From positions 1,674,001 to 1,738,000 of the forward strand of contig NC_014121.1 of the NCBI RefSeq assembly GCF_000025565.1: a DNA stretch of 64,000 bases, given 5' to 3'. Source of the stretch: Enterobacter cloacae subsp. cloacae ATCC 13047 (GTDB taxonomy: Bacteria > Pseudomonadota > Gammaproteobacteria > Enterobacterales > Enterobacteriaceae). Both the position numbers and the translations under genes were made by a program. This document shows positions 23,952 to 32,976 of this stretch, in pieces; position 1 is the stretch's first letter; each line of letters opens with the position of its first letter. Below the pieces are notes generated by a model. It had not been told where the DNA came from, searched no databases, and worked only from the letters and a program-made list of their open reading frames with translations.

Positions 23952-25409
23952 ATGGAGGTCACGATTGATGGTGTCCCGTATGCACCCGCCTGCGTAATTT
24001 CAGCGCGGATTGGCATTGCGATTACAACCCACAACCGGGCGGACGTTTTAAAGCGTGCTATTGAGCAGCACCAGAAGCATCTGCCAGCTGGTGCGCTGGT
24101 GGTGGTGGTCGATGATGGTTCAAAACCTGTCGTAGTAGTACCTGACTGCATGCAGCTGCTTCGCCATGAAACATCACTCGGCATTGTTGCTTCGAAGAAC
24201 GCCAGTTTAACCGCGCTGATGGACGCCGGGTGTGAGCATATCTTTTTATGGGATGATGATGCTTATCCGATCGCCGATAACTGGCACCTGCCATACATCG
24301 AATCACCCGAACCGCACCTTGCTTACCAGTTTCTCGATCTGGCAGGGACGAATAAGCTGAAGGATATGGCGGTCCTGTACCGGGATGATAAGCACATCGC
24401 TTACACCGGGCAGCGTGGCGTGATGCTGTATTACCACCGCAGCGCTATCGAGAAGTTTGGTGGTTTCGATCCGGTATACGGTCGCGGCATGTACGAACAC
24501 AGTGACCTCGCGCTACGTATCCATAACGCTGGCCTGACGACGTGGGCTTACGGTGATGTGGTCGGTTCAGAAAAGCTAATCCATTCTCTCGATGAGCATG
24601 AAGCCGTAGAGCGTTCGGTACCGCGCCCCGACCGACAGGCGCTGGTGGAACGTAACGTGAAGATCCACAACGAACGGCGTGATTCCGGGTTTACTGGTTA
24701 CGTTGAATACCGTCAGCAGCGCGATGTAGTTATCACAACGCTGCTTACCAGTCAGCCTGACCCGCAGCGCGGCACAAAAATGTCGGCCTCGCCTGACATG
24801 CTGAGCAAATGGGCAGCCTCGCTTCGCCAGTGTGGTCGTATAGCGCTGGTGGATGAATTACTGACGGCCCCGGCAGATGTTGAGCTGTATCTCGTACCTG
24901 ACGTGAAGATGAATGTCTACTTCCGTCGCTGGCTGCACATCTGGCAGCACCTGCGAGAACACCCTGAATACCGGTTCGTCTGGTGTACAGATGGTACCGA
25001 TGTCGAAATGCTTCGCGCGCCATGGGAAGAAATGCAGCCCGGCAAGGTTTATGTCGGTTCTGAACCGAAGACCTACGCCGATACTTGGGCGAAACAGAAT
25101 CATCCTGAGCGTATCTATCAGGAATTCATTGAATCGCACCGCAGCGATGTGATGCTTAACGCTGGTCTGCTGGGTGGCACCCGCGCTGATGTCATGGCAT
25201 TCGCTCACGGCATCATCCGTCTTTACTACAGGATAGAAAGTTATCGGTTCTGGAAGAAAGAACAGGCTGGCGCCGCGGTGGGTGACATGATGGCGTTCGG
25301 CATTGTTGCGCAGTCATTCGCTGACAGGTTGGTCACCGGCCCTCTGGTACATACCGTTTTCAAAACTGATGGCATCGGCAAAGAAAATGCCTGGTGGCGC
25401 CATAAATAA
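23952..25409 (+). CDS. Family 2 glycosyltransferase
   Basis: A 485-residue protein with a GT-A domain: ARIGIAITTHNRADVLKRAI, VVVVDDGSKP (nucleotide-sugar Asp) and HIFLWDDDAYP (DxD-like metal site). The second half (from about residue 260) looks like another GT-A-like module (RFVWCTDGTDVEMLRAPWEE). Similar proteins are encoded between lysis and terminase genes in several lambdoid phages. It may glycosylate host surface polymers or phage parts; the acceptor is unknown. There is no membrane anchor. Confidence 0.82.
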   Translation: MEVTIDGVPYAPACVISARIGIAITTHNRADVLKRAIEQHQKHLPAGALVVVVDDGSKPVVVVPDCMQLLRHETSLGIVASKNASLTALMDAGCEHIFLWDDDAYPIADNWHLPYIESPEPHLAYQFLDLAGTNKLKDMAVLYRDDKHIAYTGQRGVMLYYHRSAIEKFGGFDPVYGRGMYEHSDLALRIHNAGLTTWAYGDVVGSEKLIHSLDEHEAVERSVPRPDRQALVERNVKIHNERRDSGFTGYVEYRQQRDVVITTLLTSQPDPQRGTKMSASPDMLSKWAASLRQCGRIALVDELLTAPADVELYLVPDVKMNVYFRRWLHIWQHLREHPEYRFVWCTDGTDVEMLRAPWEEMQPGKVYVGSEPKTYADTWAKQNHPERIYQEFIESHRSDVMLNAGLLGGTRADVMAFAHGIIRLYYRIESYRFWKKEQAGAAVGDMMAFGIVAQSFADRLVTGPLVHTVFKTDGIGKENAWWRHK

Positions 25410-25420
25410 CAGGAGTTCTT

Positions 25421-25756
25421 ATGATTTCGTATGAGGTTGAGTTCCCGACTGAAAAATCGTTTAGCTTAAAAATTAATGGTTACTCTTCAGCAGAGGGACT
25501 GGACTGTAAAACGGTTGAGGCTATTGGCGGAGACGTCAAAGTACAAATCGATAAGAAAACAATGCTGACTGTACCTTATCGTGAAGACATTACGGCAGAC
25601 TTTACTCTTGAAGGTTACAAGCAGCGCGCTGAAACTCACGCGAAAACTGTAATCGATCAGATTGTGAATGCGGCTCAGCACCGAGCCGCTGACGATTTAA
25701 TTCAGGAAGTTACGAACGCGGTTGCTTCTTCTGAATTATTTTCTCAACTCTCTTAA
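25421..25756 (+). CDS. Hypothetical phage protein
   Basis: A 111-residue soluble protein (MISYEVEFPTEKSFSLKING) with a beta-rich N-terminal half and a helical end. AGGAG precedes the ATG. It follows the glycosyltransferase by 11 bp and overlaps the convergent gene 25710-25967 by 47 bp. No family recognised. Confidence 0.55.
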   Translation: MISYEVEFPTEKSFSLKINGYSSAEGLDCKTVEAIGGDVKVQIDKKTMLTVPYREDITADFTLEGYKQRAETHAKTVIDQIVNAAQHRAADDLIQEVTNAVASSELFSQLS

Positions 25757-25967
25757 TCGCTTCGTGAGCATCTGGGGCAGATGAAATTTCAGGCGGTGTA
25801 ACCTCCTTCAGTACTTCCATCAGAACGTCCCCAACATTCTGTTTTGGTGACAGCTTGTTAACAGCTTCAATAATCAAAGAAAAAACCAGTTTATTGGTGG
25901 CTTTTTCAATCTTTAATTCACGTTGTAAATCTGCAACTGCTTTTTCCAGTTCTGACATGGAACCCAT
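25710..25967 (-). CDS. Small coiled-coil phage protein
   Basis: An 85-residue protein (MGSMSELEKAVADLQRELKI) whose first half is a predicted coiled coil and whose end is basic. The start at 25967 has AAAAGGAAAA upstream. Convergent with the preceding gene; function unknown. Confidence 0.55.
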   Translation of the reverse strand: MGSMSELEKAVADLQRELKIEKATNKLVFSLIIEAVNKLSPKQNVGDVLMEVLKEVTPPEISSAPDAHEAIKRVEKIIQKKQPRS

Positions 25968-26142
25968 GGGTATTTTCCTTTTCGGAGGTAATCAGCCATC
26001 CCCCCGCGACAGAGTGCGCCAGTGTCCAACCACTGACGGGCTGAATGTTTACCTTAACCAGGGCTAATACAAAGCAACACCCTGATATACAAACAGTAGC
26101 TATCTTGGGTGGTTTTATCGTCATAACCATGGGTAGGCTCAT
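25918..26142 (-). CDS. Possible small membrane protein
   Basis: A 74-codon leftward frame with one hydrophobic segment (KIATVCISGCCFVLALVKV) followed by QPVSGWTLAHSVAGGWLI. It overlaps the start of the next leftward gene. No clear ribosome site is seen, so the call is tentative. Longer versions of this frame would cover the tRNA-like RNA and are rejected. Confidence 0.35.
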   Translation of the reverse strand: MSLPMVMTIKPPKIATVCISGCCFVLALVKVNIQPVSGWTLAHSVAGGWLITSEKENTHGFHVRTGKSSCRFTT

Positions 26143-26228
26143 AGTAATGGCAATATCCCCTCCATGGGATAAAGCACTAAATATCCCTTCAAAGGGATAG
26201 GCATTCAAGCAGGCATTCACTGAGTGCC

Positions 26229-26236
26229 TGTGATAA
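26229..26236 (+). promoter_or_regulatory. Extended -10 promoter of the tRNA-like RNA
   Basis: TGTGATAATG contains an extended -10 element (TG-n-GATAAT) that would start transcription about 7-15 bp before the acceptor stem at 26251. No strong -35 box is seen, as is common for extended -10 promoters. Confidence 0.45.
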
Positions 26237-26250
26237 TGTCGAAACACATT

Positions 26251-26375
26251 AATCAGGTGCGCGAGATGTCGGAAAATACCGATCCGGACGAAGCGTGACG
26301 CTGCTATAAGCTGGAGGATGGTGCAGACGACCAATATCTTCTGGCTCAATGGTTCGAATCCATTCCTGATTGCCA
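26251..26375 (+). ncRNA. tRNA-like RNA, 125 nt, no usable anticodon loop
   Basis: The 5' AATCAGG (26251-26257) pairs perfectly with CCTGATT (26365-26371), followed by discriminator G and an encoded CCA. The T arm is canonical: AATGG-TTCGAAT-CCATT (26348-26364). U8, A14, G15 and C48 are also as in tRNA. Between them, instead of normal D and anticodon arms, lie hairpins at 26268-26283 and 26292-26302 (loop only TGA) and an 11-bp long arm (26309-26346). It has its own promoter-like box and a terminator 7 bp after CCA, so it is an independent RNA gene. It could be a degenerate long-variable-arm tRNA or a functional mimic. Confidence 0.65.
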
Positions 26376-26381
26376 CACCCA

Positions 26382-26410
26382 AGCCACTGGCATCCGCTGG
26401 TGGCTTTTTT
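26382..26410 (+). terminator. Terminator of the tRNA-like RNA
   Basis: AGCCACTGG (26382-26390) pairs with CTGGTGGCT (26397-26405), with two G-T pairs, followed by TTTTTT. Between here and cos (26411-26514) no gene is seen. Confidence 0.8.
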
Positions 26411-26514
26411 ATGCGCATCGCAATATGGTCAGCGCTTACGAGAAGCAATAGACGTTTAGACGTCTAAAGAAATGCCTTCTCATAGGTGCAGGTGATAATC
26501 ATTATCATTTGATG

Positions 26515-26599
26515 GGTCCTCCCGGTGGGGTGGCCTGCCACGGGGCGGCTGGCGCGCGGAAAACGGCTAGTTTTTGCGATCTAGGGTCATCATCATCAT
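26515..26599. other. Prophage cos site (cosQ-cosN-cosB start)
   Basis: GGGTCCTCCCGG resembles lambda cosQ (GGGTCCTTTCCGG). CCACG followed by GGGCGGCTGGCG and CGCGG matches lambda cosN (TTACG, GGGCGGCGACCT, CGCGG). By this alignment the 12-nt 5' overhang would be GGGCGGCTGGCG at 26543-26554. It lies 70 bp upstream of the small terminase gene, as in lambda. A second, related copy in the satellite is at 40476-40560. Confidence 0.85.
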
Positions 26600-26671
26600 T
26601 TATGCAGGCCTTTGATTTGTTTAAAAGCCGTTTTCGCAAGATGTCGAATCGTTTAAAAAGTGTTCACCATC

Positions 26672-27160
26672 ATGGACCAGGAAATCGCCGCATTAAAACT
26701 GAATATCAACCAGCTTGCCGGGATAACCGGCGTACACCGTCAGACGGTTGCCGCGAGGTTGAAAAATGTCGAACCTGCGCCAGGCAGCAACAGCAAATTA
26801 AAGCTCTATCTGGTTACAGACATTCTGACCGAACTGATGATCCCCACCGTATCGACGAATATCGACGATATGGATCCATCCGACAGGCTCGCTCACTGGA
26901 AAGCAGAGAACGAGAGGCTGAAGTTTGAACAAGATACGGGGCAGTTAATACCCGCTGATGAAGTGGCGCGTGAATTCTCATTGATGGCGAAAGCCGTCGT
27001 CATGGTACTTGAAACTCTCCCTGACATACTTGAACGCGACTGCGCATTAACGCCGACTGCGGTTTCCCGCGTACAAAACGTTATCGATGACCTGCGCGAC
27101 CAGATGGCGGAGAGGGTGAAGGACGCTGAAACAGAGGAGGAAGAGCCAGAGGAGGACTGA
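26672..27160 (+). CDS. Terminase small subunit (Nu1-like)
   Basis: A 162-residue protein with an N-terminal winged-helix DNA-binding domain (LNINQLAGITGVHRQTVAAR) that would bind cosB, a central helical region and an acidic C-terminus that would contact the large subunit. It directly follows cos and overlaps the large subunit by one base. A GTG at 26660 is an alternative start; neither start has a strong ribosome site. The satellite carries a copy of only the DNA-binding domain at 40655. Confidence 0.85.
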   Translation: MDQEIAALKLNINQLAGITGVHRQTVAARLKNVEPAPGSNSKLKLYLVTDILTELMIPTVSTNIDDMDPSDRLAHWKAENERLKFEQDTGQLIPADEVAREFSLMAKAVVMVLETLPDILERDCALTPTAVSRVQNVIDDLRDQMAERVKDAETEEEEPEED

Positions 27161-29262
27161 TGGCAAAGCGGGCATCCGCCAGGGGCATCCGCCGCGATGT
27201 TTCCGGTATTTTACGTGCCCCGCGTCGTATGCCGGTGGCCGATGCGGTCGGTACATATATGCGCGTGCCAATGGGGGCAGGAAACTCCGTTCCATGGGAC
27301 CCGGATCTTGCACCTTATGTGATTGAGCCGATGAATTGCCTAGCCTCGCGTGAATACGATGCGGTTGTGTTTGTTGGCCCGGCGCGAACGGGTAAAACCA
27401 TCGGGCTGATTGACGGCTGGATTGTCTATAACATCGTCTGCGATCCGGCAGATATGCTCGTCATTCAGGTATCAGAGGAAAAGGCGCGCGAGCATTCAAA
27501 AAAACGTCTGGACCGTACTTTTCGCTGCAGCCCTGAAGTTAAAAACCGGTTAAGTCCGAGGCGTAACGATAATAACGTCTACGATCGTACATTCCGCGCC
27601 GGTAACTATCTGAAGCTCGGCTGGCCATCCGTCAATATTATGTCGTCCTCTGACTATAAAAGTGTGGCGCTGACGGATTACGACCGCTTTCCTGAAGATA
27701 TCGACGGGGAGGGCGACGCTTTTTCACTGGCGTCGAAACGTACCACGACATTTATGTCCTCCGGGATGACGCTGGTTGAGAGTTCACCCGGCAGGGATAT
27801 CAGAGACACAAAATGGCGGCGAACCACGCCTCATGAAGCCCCTCCAACTACCGGAATTTTATCACTCTATAACCGTGGCGACCGCCGCCGCCTTTACTGG
27901 CCATGCCCGCATTGTGGGGAGTATTTCCAGCCGGAAATGGACAATATGACCGGGTACCGCGACAGCAGCGATCCCGTGCTGGCCAGTGAAGCCGCGTTTC
28001 TACAGTGCCCGGCCTGTAAAGGCAGGATCACACCGGACATGAAGCGTGCGCTGAACATGAAATGTGTCTGGCTGAGGGATGGGCAGAGTATCGACCGTAA
28101 AGGTCAGGTAAGTGGTGATGGCCGTCGTTCCCGTATCGCCTCCTTCTGGATGGAAGGTCCGGCAGCTGCATACCAGACCTGGGCGCAACTTATTTATAAG
28201 TACCTGACCGCCGAGCAGGAATACGAATCCACACGCAGCGAAGAAACCCTGAAAACGGTGATCAACACCGATTTCGGCAGACCCTATCTGCCGCGGGCAA
28301 GCCTCGAGCAGCGTAAAAGTGAATTGCTCGAGCAGCGTGCCGAGGATGTTCTAAAACGTTCGGTACCGGACGGCGTGCAGTTTCTCACCGCGACCGTGGA
28401 CGTGCAGGCCGGGCGTGACCGGCGATTTGTAGTGCAGGTTACGGGTTACGGAAGTATGGGTGAGCGCTGGATAGTTGACCGTTACAACATACGGTATTCG
28501 CTGCGCTGTGACGGCAACGGGGAAAGTATTCAGGTTGATCCGGCAAGCTATCCGGAGGACTGGGATCTTTTGCTCACTGACGTCTTTGAGAAAACGTGGC
28601 CTCTGGCATCTGACCCGTCAAAGGGCATGCGGCTTATGTCGATGGCCGTGGACTCCGGGGGCGAGGACGGTGTGACGGATAATGCCTACAAGTTCTGGCG
28701 CAGATGCCGCCGGGAGGGGCTGGGTAAGCGTATCTATCTCTTCAAAGGTGACAGTGTTCGTCGCAGCAAACTTATCCAGCGAACGTTTCCCGACAACACC
28801 GGCAGATCAACACGCCGCGCACAGGCGACCGGGGATGTGCCTCTTTATCTTCTCCAGACCGATGCCCTTAAAGACCGGGTGAACAATGCGCTGTGGCGTG
28901 ATTCACCCGGCCCTGGCTATGTGCATTTCCCCGCCTGGCTGGGCAGCTGGTTCTATGACGAACTGACATATGAGGAACGCTCGAATGAAGGGAAGTGGAG
29001 TAAGCCCGGCCGGGGCGCAAACGAAGCATTCGACCTGCTCGTTTATGCAGATGCGCTCGCCATCCTTAGTGGATACGAAAAAATTAAATGGCCGTCAGCT
29101 CCTGAGTGGGCACGGCGGGAAACGTGGATCGAGGACACGCAGACGGAAACTGGCGAAGTGCCATCCCCGTCGCCTGCGCCGAAATCTAAATCAAAACCAA
29201 AACGTGAGAAGCCCGTAACTGAACAGGCTAATCCGTGGTCTTCGTCAGGAGGTTGGGTGTGA
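27160..29262 (+). CDS. Terminase large subunit (gpA family)
   Basis: The 700-residue protein matches lambda gpA: an N-terminal packaging ATPase with Walker A VFVGPARTGKTIG near residue 75, zinc-type cysteine pairs (CPHCGEYF, CPACKGRI) near 250-285, and a C-terminal endonuclease domain that makes staggered cuts at cosN. The tail is Pro/Lys-rich and ends in SSSGGWV. Its stop overlaps the gpW start (GTGTGAG). Confidence 0.95.
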   Translation: MAKRASARGIRRDVSGILRAPRRMPVADAVGTYMRVPMGAGNSVPWDPDLAPYVIEPMNCLASREYDAVVFVGPARTGKTIGLIDGWIVYNIVCDPADMLVIQVSEEKAREHSKKRLDRTFRCSPEVKNRLSPRRNDNNVYDRTFRAGNYLKLGWPSVNIMSSSDYKSVALTDYDRFPEDIDGEGDAFSLASKRTTTFMSSGMTLVESSPGRDIRDTKWRRTTPHEAPPTTGILSLYNRGDRRRLYWPCPHCGEYFQPEMDNMTGYRDSSDPVLASEAAFLQCPACKGRITPDMKRALNMKCVWLRDGQSIDRKGQVSGDGRRSRIASFWMEGPAAAYQTWAQLIYKYLTAEQEYESTRSEETLKTVINTDFGRPYLPRASLEQRKSELLEQRAEDVLKRSVPDGVQFLTATVDVQAGRDRRFVVQVTGYGSMGERWIVDRYNIRYSLRCDGNGESIQVDPASYPEDWDLLLTDVFEKTWPLASDPSKGMRLMSMAVDSGGEDGVTDNAYKFWRRCRREGLGKRIYLFKGDSVRRSKLIQRTFPDNTGRSTRRAQATGDVPLYLLQTDALKDRVNNALWRDSPGPGYVHFPAWLGSWFYDELTYEERSNEGKWSKPGRGANEAFDLLVYADALAILSGYEKIKWPSAPEWARRETWIEDTQTETGEVPSPSPAPKSKSKPKREKPVTEQANPWSSSGGWV

Positions 29263-29474
29263 GTCCAGCTGATATTCAAAACATGATCGACCGCTACGCT
29301 GCTGCAGAGCTGTCTGTTCTGGAAGGGAAATCAATCACTTTCAACGGGCAGCAGATGACGCTCGAAAACCTGTCGGAAATCAGAAAAGGCCGTCAGGAAT
29401 GGGAGTGCCGACTGGCAACGCTCAATAACAAACGCCGCGGGCGACCCGGCTACAGGCTGGCGAGGTTTGGATGA
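29259..29474 (+). CDS. Head-tail joining protein gpW
   Basis: A 71-residue protein from GTG (SPADIQNMIDRYAAAELSVL, then GRQEWECRLATLNNKRRGR). Size and sequence fit lambda gpW, which closes the portal vertex after packaging. CAGGAGG precedes the GTG, and the stop overlaps the portal start. Confidence 0.85.
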   Translation: MSPADIQNMIDRYAAAELSVLEGKSITFNGQQMTLENLSEIRKGRQEWECRLATLNNKRRGRPGYRLARFG

Positions 29475-30970
29475 GTCTTTTAGATGATGCGATTGGCCTG
29501 TTTTCTCCAGGCTGGAAAGCCTCACGCCTGCGTGCCCGTGCAGTCATTAAGGCGTATGAGGCGGTAAAGCAAACGCGTACCCACAAAGCCCAGAAGGAAA
29601 ATCGCTCAGCCGATCAGCTTAGCCAGATGGGGGCGGTTTCACTGAGGCAGCAGGCGCGCTGGCTGGACAACAACCACGATCTGGTGATCGGCGTTTTCGA
29701 CAAGCTGGAAGAAAGGGTGGTGGGTGCGAAGGGCATCATAGTTGAACCACATCCGATGCTGAGTAACGGGAAGATCGCCAAAAAGCTTGCCACTGATATC
29801 CGCAGAAAGTGGGGCGAATGGTCCGTAAGACCCGATGTCACAACCCAGTTTACCCGGCCCATGCTTGAGCGGTTGATGCTGCGAACGTGGCTCCGGGACG
29901 GCGAGGTTTTTGCTCAGCTGGTAAGCGGTACCGGAAATGGGCTTCAGCCGGTCGCTGGCGTGCCGTTCTGGCTGGAAGCGCTGGAGCCTGATTTCGTGCC
30001 GATGAACAGTGATGCAGCCACCCAGCTTAATCAGGGCGTTTTTGTCGATAACTGGGGACGGCCTAAAAAATATCAGGTCTATAAAAGTCTGCCGGTGTCC
30101 GGGCGACAGTTCGATACGAAAGAGATAGATGCTGAGAACATGCTCCATCTCAAATTCACCCGCCGCCTGCACCAGACCCGCGGAACGTCTCTTTTGTCTG
30201 GTGTCCTGATGCGCTTGAGCGCGCTGAAAGAATATGAGGACTCTGAGCTTACTGCAGCAAGAATTGCTGCGGCACTCGGCATGTACATCAAAAAAGGCGA
30301 CGGACAGAGTTTCGATTCAGATACCAGCAGCGATGACCGCGAGCTGATGATTCAGCCCGGTATGCTCTATGACGAACTGCAGGCAGGGGAAGAAATCGGG
30401 ATGATTAAATCCGATCGCCCGAACCCTAACCTCGAATCGTTTCGTAATGGACAACTGCGGGCGGTATCTGCGGGCAGTCGCCTCAGTTTTTCCAGTACAT
30501 CCAGAAACTACAATGGCACATACAGTGCCCAGCGGCAGGAGCTTGTCGAGTCAACCGACGGATATCTGATTCTGCAGGACTGGTTCATCGGTTCAGTGAC
30601 CCGGCCAATGTACCGGGCCTGGCTGAAGATGGCTATTGCTGCCGGAGAAATCAAGCTGCCGAGAGGCATCGATATGGACACGCTGTATAACGCGGTTTAT
30701 TCGGGACCCGTTATGCCGTGGATTGATCCCGTTAAAGAAGCCAATGCCTGGAAAACGCAAATCCGCGGCGGTGCGGCCACCGAATCCGACTGGATCCGTG
30801 CCAGCGGTCGCAACCCGGATGATGTGAAGTCACGCCGTAAAGCGGAGGTTGATGAGAACCGAGAACAGGGCCTGGTGTTTGACACCGACCCCGCCAATGA
30901 TAAAGGAGGCACCAGTGCCGAAGCCAAAGAACCGGGCGCGCCACCGTCCGAAAGCCAGCGCAAAAAGTAA
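29471..30970 (+). CDS. Portal protein (gpB family)
   Basis: A 499-residue lambda-type portal that forms the dodecameric DNA entry ring. Typical parts are the basic N-terminus (SPGWKASRLRARAVIKAYEA), LDNNHDLVIGVFDKLEERVVG, the ELTAARIAAALGMYIKKG helix and the C-terminal clip. Its end overlaps the next gene (30915) by 56 bp. Confidence 0.93.
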   Translation: MSLLDDAIGLFSPGWKASRLRARAVIKAYEAVKQTRTHKAQKENRSADQLSQMGAVSLRQQARWLDNNHDLVIGVFDKLEERVVGAKGIIVEPHPMLSNGKIAKKLATDIRRKWGEWSVRPDVTTQFTRPMLERLMLRTWLRDGEVFAQLVSGTGNGLQPVAGVPFWLEALEPDFVPMNSDAATQLNQGVFVDNWGRPKKYQVYKSLPVSGRQFDTKEIDAENMLHLKFTRRLHQTRGTSLLSGVLMRLSALKEYEDSELTAARIAAALGMYIKKGDGQSFDSDTSSDDRELMIQPGMLYDELQAGEEIGMIKSDRPNPNLESFRNGQLRAVSAGSRLSFSSTSRNYNGTYSAQRQELVESTDGYLILQDWFIGSVTRPMYRAWLKMAIAAGEIKLPRGIDMDTLYNAVYSGPVMPWIDPVKEANAWKTQIRGGAATESDWIRASGRNPDDVKSRRKAEVDENREQGLVFDTDPANDKGGTSAEAKEPGAPPSESQRKK

Positions 30971-31286
30971 TTCGTGGTTCCGCATGCAGGCCAGCAATAA
31001 CAGCGAGGCCGACATTTTTATTTATGACGAAATCGGGTACTGGGGCGTAACGGCGAAGCAGTTCGTCAATGATCTCCGGGCACTTGGTGACATCACCCAC
31101 ATCAACCTTCACATCAACTCACCCGGTGGTGATGTCTTCGACGGTATTGCTATCTATAACGCGCTGAAGCACCACGGTGCGGCGATTACCGTTCATATCG
31201 ACGGCCTGGCGGCCTCCATGGCCTCGGTGATCGCGATGGTAGGCAATCCGGTCATCATGCCTGAAAACACGATGATGATGATCCAT
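30915..31286 (+). CDS. Protease-capsid fusion, 5' part, interrupted by the satellite
   Basis: From GTG at 30915 (with AAAGGAGG upstream), 124 codons encode the first part of a ClpP-like prohead protease: HINLHINSPGGDVFDGIAIY and the catalytic serine region IDGLAASMASVIAM. At 31278-31286 the frame reads ATG-ATC-CAT (the active-site Met-Ile-His) and then enters satellite DNA, running on for 72 foreign codons to a stop at 31502. Joined to 43618-45261 it would give a 671-residue protease-major capsid protein. As it stands the helper gene is broken but precisely restorable. Confidence 0.9.
31278..31286. repeat. Satellite attL core
   Basis: ATGATCCAT, identical to 43609-43617. The bases on either side differ between the two copies, so this is the full extent of identity. 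Between here and the integrase start (31450) lies the satellite's left end with no separate gene. Confidence 0.8.
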
Positions 31287-31449
31287 TATCCTTCACACTA
31301 CCTCATGGGTACGCATGAAGAACCGGATTCATTCATTAACTCATTGTTAACTATGAAGAAGAAAGGAATGTTGTTTGCATTGCTTTTCTACTGTTTTTCG
31401 GCGTTGCAGCTAAGTGTGTATTGCAATGTGTATTGCAGAATGAGGTTTT

Positions 31450-32685
31450 ATGGCTGGCGAGAACAAGTTAAGCGACAAGGCGCTAAAAGCCTTACATGGT
31501 AAACCGCAGAAGCGTCAAAAGATGGTTGCCGATGGTCGGGGGCTGTCTGTCAGGGTTAGCACGAGTGGCACAGTAAGCTTTGTTTTTTTCTTTAGGCATT
31601 CAGGCCGACAAAGTGCCCCCGTCTGGATGACGTTAGGCAAGTATCCAGATATGACCCTTAAACAGGCCAGGGAGAAAAGGGACGAGTGTCGGGGATGGCT
31701 GTCACAGGGACTTGATCCAAGGATAGAGAATAAACTCACCAAAGAGAGCCTCTTCACTCCAGTGACAGTTAAGAACGCTATCGATTACTGGTTTGATAAC
31801 TATGCCAGAGAAAAACGCAAAGAGACTGTGCGTCTCTACCGCCGTTATGAGAAATACATTTTTCCTTACATCGGCGGGTTTCCTGTCGAGAAATGCGGTC
31901 TGTCAGATTGGATCAAGTGCTTCGACCGCATAAAGAAAATCGCGCCGGTTCAGTCTGCTGCAATGCTGATTGAGTTAAAGCAGATCTTCAAATACTGCCG
32001 GGTACGCCAGTATGTGCGGTGTAATGTGCTGGACGACTTAAGCCCTGGCGATATTGGTAAGTATCAGAACAAGAGAGAGCGGCTACTTGAGGAAAGCTAC
32101 GTCGCCGATTTGTGGGGAGTGTACTTTCATGGTAAAGGCAAAACCCGTGTGATGAATTACAAAAAAAGGATGGCGATTTTATGCCTTGTGTTTGGTTGCA
32201 GGCTGAGTGAGGCCCGTTTATCAACATGGGATGAGTGGGACTTCGATAAATGGATTTGGACAGTACCTAAAGAGCACAGTAAAAACGGCGAAGAGATTAT
32301 TCGCCCCGTTCCTCAAAAAATGCGCCAGTGGATCGTAAACCTGCATGAAGAGACTAAAAGGAGAGGCTACATAATTGGCGAACTTAAATCTGATTCAACC
32401 GTCAGCACGATGGGATGCACTAACTTTACCTCCCTGAAACATGAAAAACGCTGGTCATTACATGATTTGAGACGAACATTCTCGACAAGTCTTAACGATA
32501 TGGGCGTTGATTTTATAGTCGTAGAGCAGCTGCTGGGGCATACCATAAAGGGCGTGGCCGGAATCTATAACCGCAGCAAGTATATCCCTCAAAAGCAAGA
32601 AGCACTGGACCGATGGGTTGACTACCTTGATGGGCTGGTGGGTGAAGAAAATACAGTAAAAGTAATTAAGAAAAGGAGTGCCTGA
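31450..32685 (+). CDS. int: Satellite integrase (P4 type)
   Basis: A 411-residue tyrosine recombinase with the DUF4102-type N-terminus of P4 integrases (LSDKALKALHGKPQKRQKMV, GLSVRVSTSGTVSFVFFFRH). Catalytic residues are visible: Arg in GCRLSEARLSTW, HxxR in SLHDLRRTFSTSL, His in LLGHTIKGVAG and Tyr in YNRSKY. P4-type integrases usually use tRNA genes; this one appears to use a phage structural gene. It lies right beside attL and ends overlapping the alpA region. Confidence 0.92.
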   Translation: MAGENKLSDKALKALHGKPQKRQKMVADGRGLSVRVSTSGTVSFVFFFRHSGRQSAPVWMTLGKYPDMTLKQAREKRDECRGWLSQGLDPRIENKLTKESLFTPVTVKNAIDYWFDNYAREKRKETVRLYRRYEKYIFPYIGGFPVEKCGLSDWIKCFDRIKKIAPVQSAAMLIELKQIFKYCRVRQYVRCNVLDDLSPGDIGKYQNKRERLLEESYVADLWGVYFHGKGKTRVMNYKKRMAILCLVFGCRLSEARLSTWDEWDFDKWIWTVPKEHSKNGEEIIRPVPQKMRQWIVNLHEETKRRGYIIGELKSDSTVSTMGCTNFTSLKHEKRWSLHDLRRTFSTSLNDMGVDFIVVEQLLGHTIKGVAGIYNRSKYIPQKQEALDRWVDYLDGLVGEENTVKVIKKRSA

Positions 32686-32686
32686 T

Positions 32687-32911
32687 ATGGCTATGTTATC
32701 CGTAGTGAAAAAAGAAGATCTCCAGTACATGCCTGACCTTGACAGAATGATTCGCGAACCTGAATGCCGGGCTATGACCACGCTGTCTAACTCAACGCGC
32801 TGGCGCATGGAACAGGAAGGAAAATTTCCTAAGCGAATCAAAATTGGGCCGTCAGCCGTTGCATATCGACTTTCTGAGGTACAAGCTTGGATTCGGGGGG
32901 AATGGCTCTGA
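32687..32911 (+). CDS. alpA: AlpA family regulator
   Basis: A 74-residue MerR/excisionase-like helix-turn-helix protein with the AlpA signature (TTLSNSTRWRMEQEGKFPKR, VAYRLSEVQAWIRG). In P4-like elements and gram-negative PICIs, AlpA activates or co-regulates integrase and excision. It follows int immediately, the standard satellite order. A GTG nine bases upstream is an alternative start. Confidence 0.88.
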   Translation: MAMLSVVKKEDLQYMPDLDRMIREPECRAMTTLSNSTRWRMEQEGKFPKRIKIGPSAVAYRLSEVQAWIRGEWL

Positions 32912-32976
32912 TTAAGAACGATTAATGCGGAATATAATCCGCATTAATCATCCTTTAGTTATCCAAAAAACTGAGA

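Noticed and set aside
25918..26448. Long leftward open frame of 176 codons
   Set aside because: It covers the tRNA-like RNA and its terminator on the other strand. Only its last ~74 codons, with a membrane helix, look protein-like, so only that part is listed.
26494..26506. Fur-box-like palindrome GATAATCATTATC next to cos
   Set aside because: It lies between the tRNA-like terminator and cos, with no promoter for it to control, so it is more likely part of packaging DNA or chance.
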